Shown in pieces: positions 6,021 through 6,141 of a stretch of DNA of 6,141 bases. How positions within the stretch are numbered: position 1 is the stretch's first letter; each line of letters opens with the position of its first letter. The stretch comes from Methanosarcinales archaeon (GTDB lineage Archaea; Halobacteriota; Methanosarcinia; Methanosarcinales; Methanogasteraceae). The translations under genes were made by a program, and so were the position numbers. A model generated the notes under the pieces. The model was not told where the DNA came from. It made no database searches and was given only the letters and a program-made list of their open reading frames with translations. The stretch covers positions 1 to 6,141 of the forward strand of contig DTYY01000118.1 of assembly GCA_012961645.1 (NCBI GenBank), given 5' to 3'.

Positions 6021-6141
6021 TTATTGTCCATCTGGAAAGGGTAGAAAGTTTGAATAACTCTCTGCCAGTTCGTTAAATTCAGATTCAGAGAAACCAGTTA
6101 TGGCTCTTATTAGTCTATCGTCACCCAACGCTCGATCAATG
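6021..6141 (-). pseudogene. N-terminal fragment of an IS5-superfamily-type transposase (runs off the right edge)
   Basis: The minus strand entering from the right edge encodes 39 residues before a TAA at 6023-6021. Seen: ALGDDRLIRAITGFSESEF followed by NELAESYSNFL. From memory, IS5-superfamily transposases with a DDE domain commonly begin with a DDRL-x-x-LTG-x-x-x-x-EF pattern that precedes the helix-turn-helix. After NFL the family likeness is lost (PFPDGQ) and the frame stops, while a full enzyme would be about 250-300 residues. So the rest has been deleted or displaced, and the gene is broken. No terminal inverted repeat or target duplication could be recognised between here and the DUF763 stop at 5942. 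Confidence 0.5.

Noticed and set aside
5869..6057. 62-codon plus-strand frame over the DUF763 end and the transposase fragment.
   Set aside because: It starts inside DUF763 in another frame and crosses unrelated sequence; the opposite strand has the better family match.
1..6141. CRISPR array, tRNA or rRNA genes, riboswitch.
   Set aside because: No regularly spaced repeats, no cloverleaf or conserved rRNA segments, and no cobalamin-riboswitch-like leader before the aldolase-cobY operon, whose leader appears to be nearly absent.

Overview
The window looks like part of a euryarchaeal genome from the methanogen or anaerobic-methane/alkane-oxidiser lineages (Methanomicrobia-like). The support is a CobY-type cobinamide-phosphate guanylyltransferase, a DUF39/HcyBio homocysteine-biosynthesis protein with CBS domains, and TATA boxes placed for leaderless or nearly leaderless transcripts. 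No genus can be assigned from sequence alone. No rRNA, tRNA or CRISPR array was seen.

Left part, minus strand (2754 down to 1): a leaderless-type promoter drives the 498-residue HcyBio-CBS gene. One base after its stop begins a short N4-type DNA methyltransferase gene, and one base after that gene's stop begins a type II restriction endonuclease gene that runs off the left edge. The methyltransferase carries the catalytic TSPPY motif but ends before the C-terminal half that should hold the AdoMet-binding FxGxG motif. The endonuclease has an intact-looking D-x9-QxK active-site signature. From position 1257 leftward the DNA becomes clearly AT-rich, so this restriction-modification (RM) pair looks acquired and attached to a housekeeping gene.

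Middle, plus strand (3027-4232): divergent from HcyBio, a second promoter drives a class II (FucA-like) aldolase followed by cobY. They are 9 nt apart, and the cobY Shine-Dalgarno overlaps the aldolase stop. The pairing suggests small-aldehyde metabolism linked to cofactor synthesis (coenzyme F420 lactate or the cobamide aminopropanol arm). That link is inference.

Right part, plus strand (4423-5942): a 133-residue four-helix membrane protein overlaps by 4 bp (ATGA) a 373-residue DUF763 protein with a C-terminal helix-hairpin-helix motif. They look translationally coupled and may form a membrane-associated DNA-related module of unknown function.

Right edge, minus strand: a 39-codon fragment resembling the N-terminus of an IS5-superfamily transposase, probably a decayed insertion sequence. 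The most noteworthy points are the half-methyltransferase beside an apparently intact restriction enzyme, the membrane protein/DUF763 couple, and the aldolase-cobY couple.
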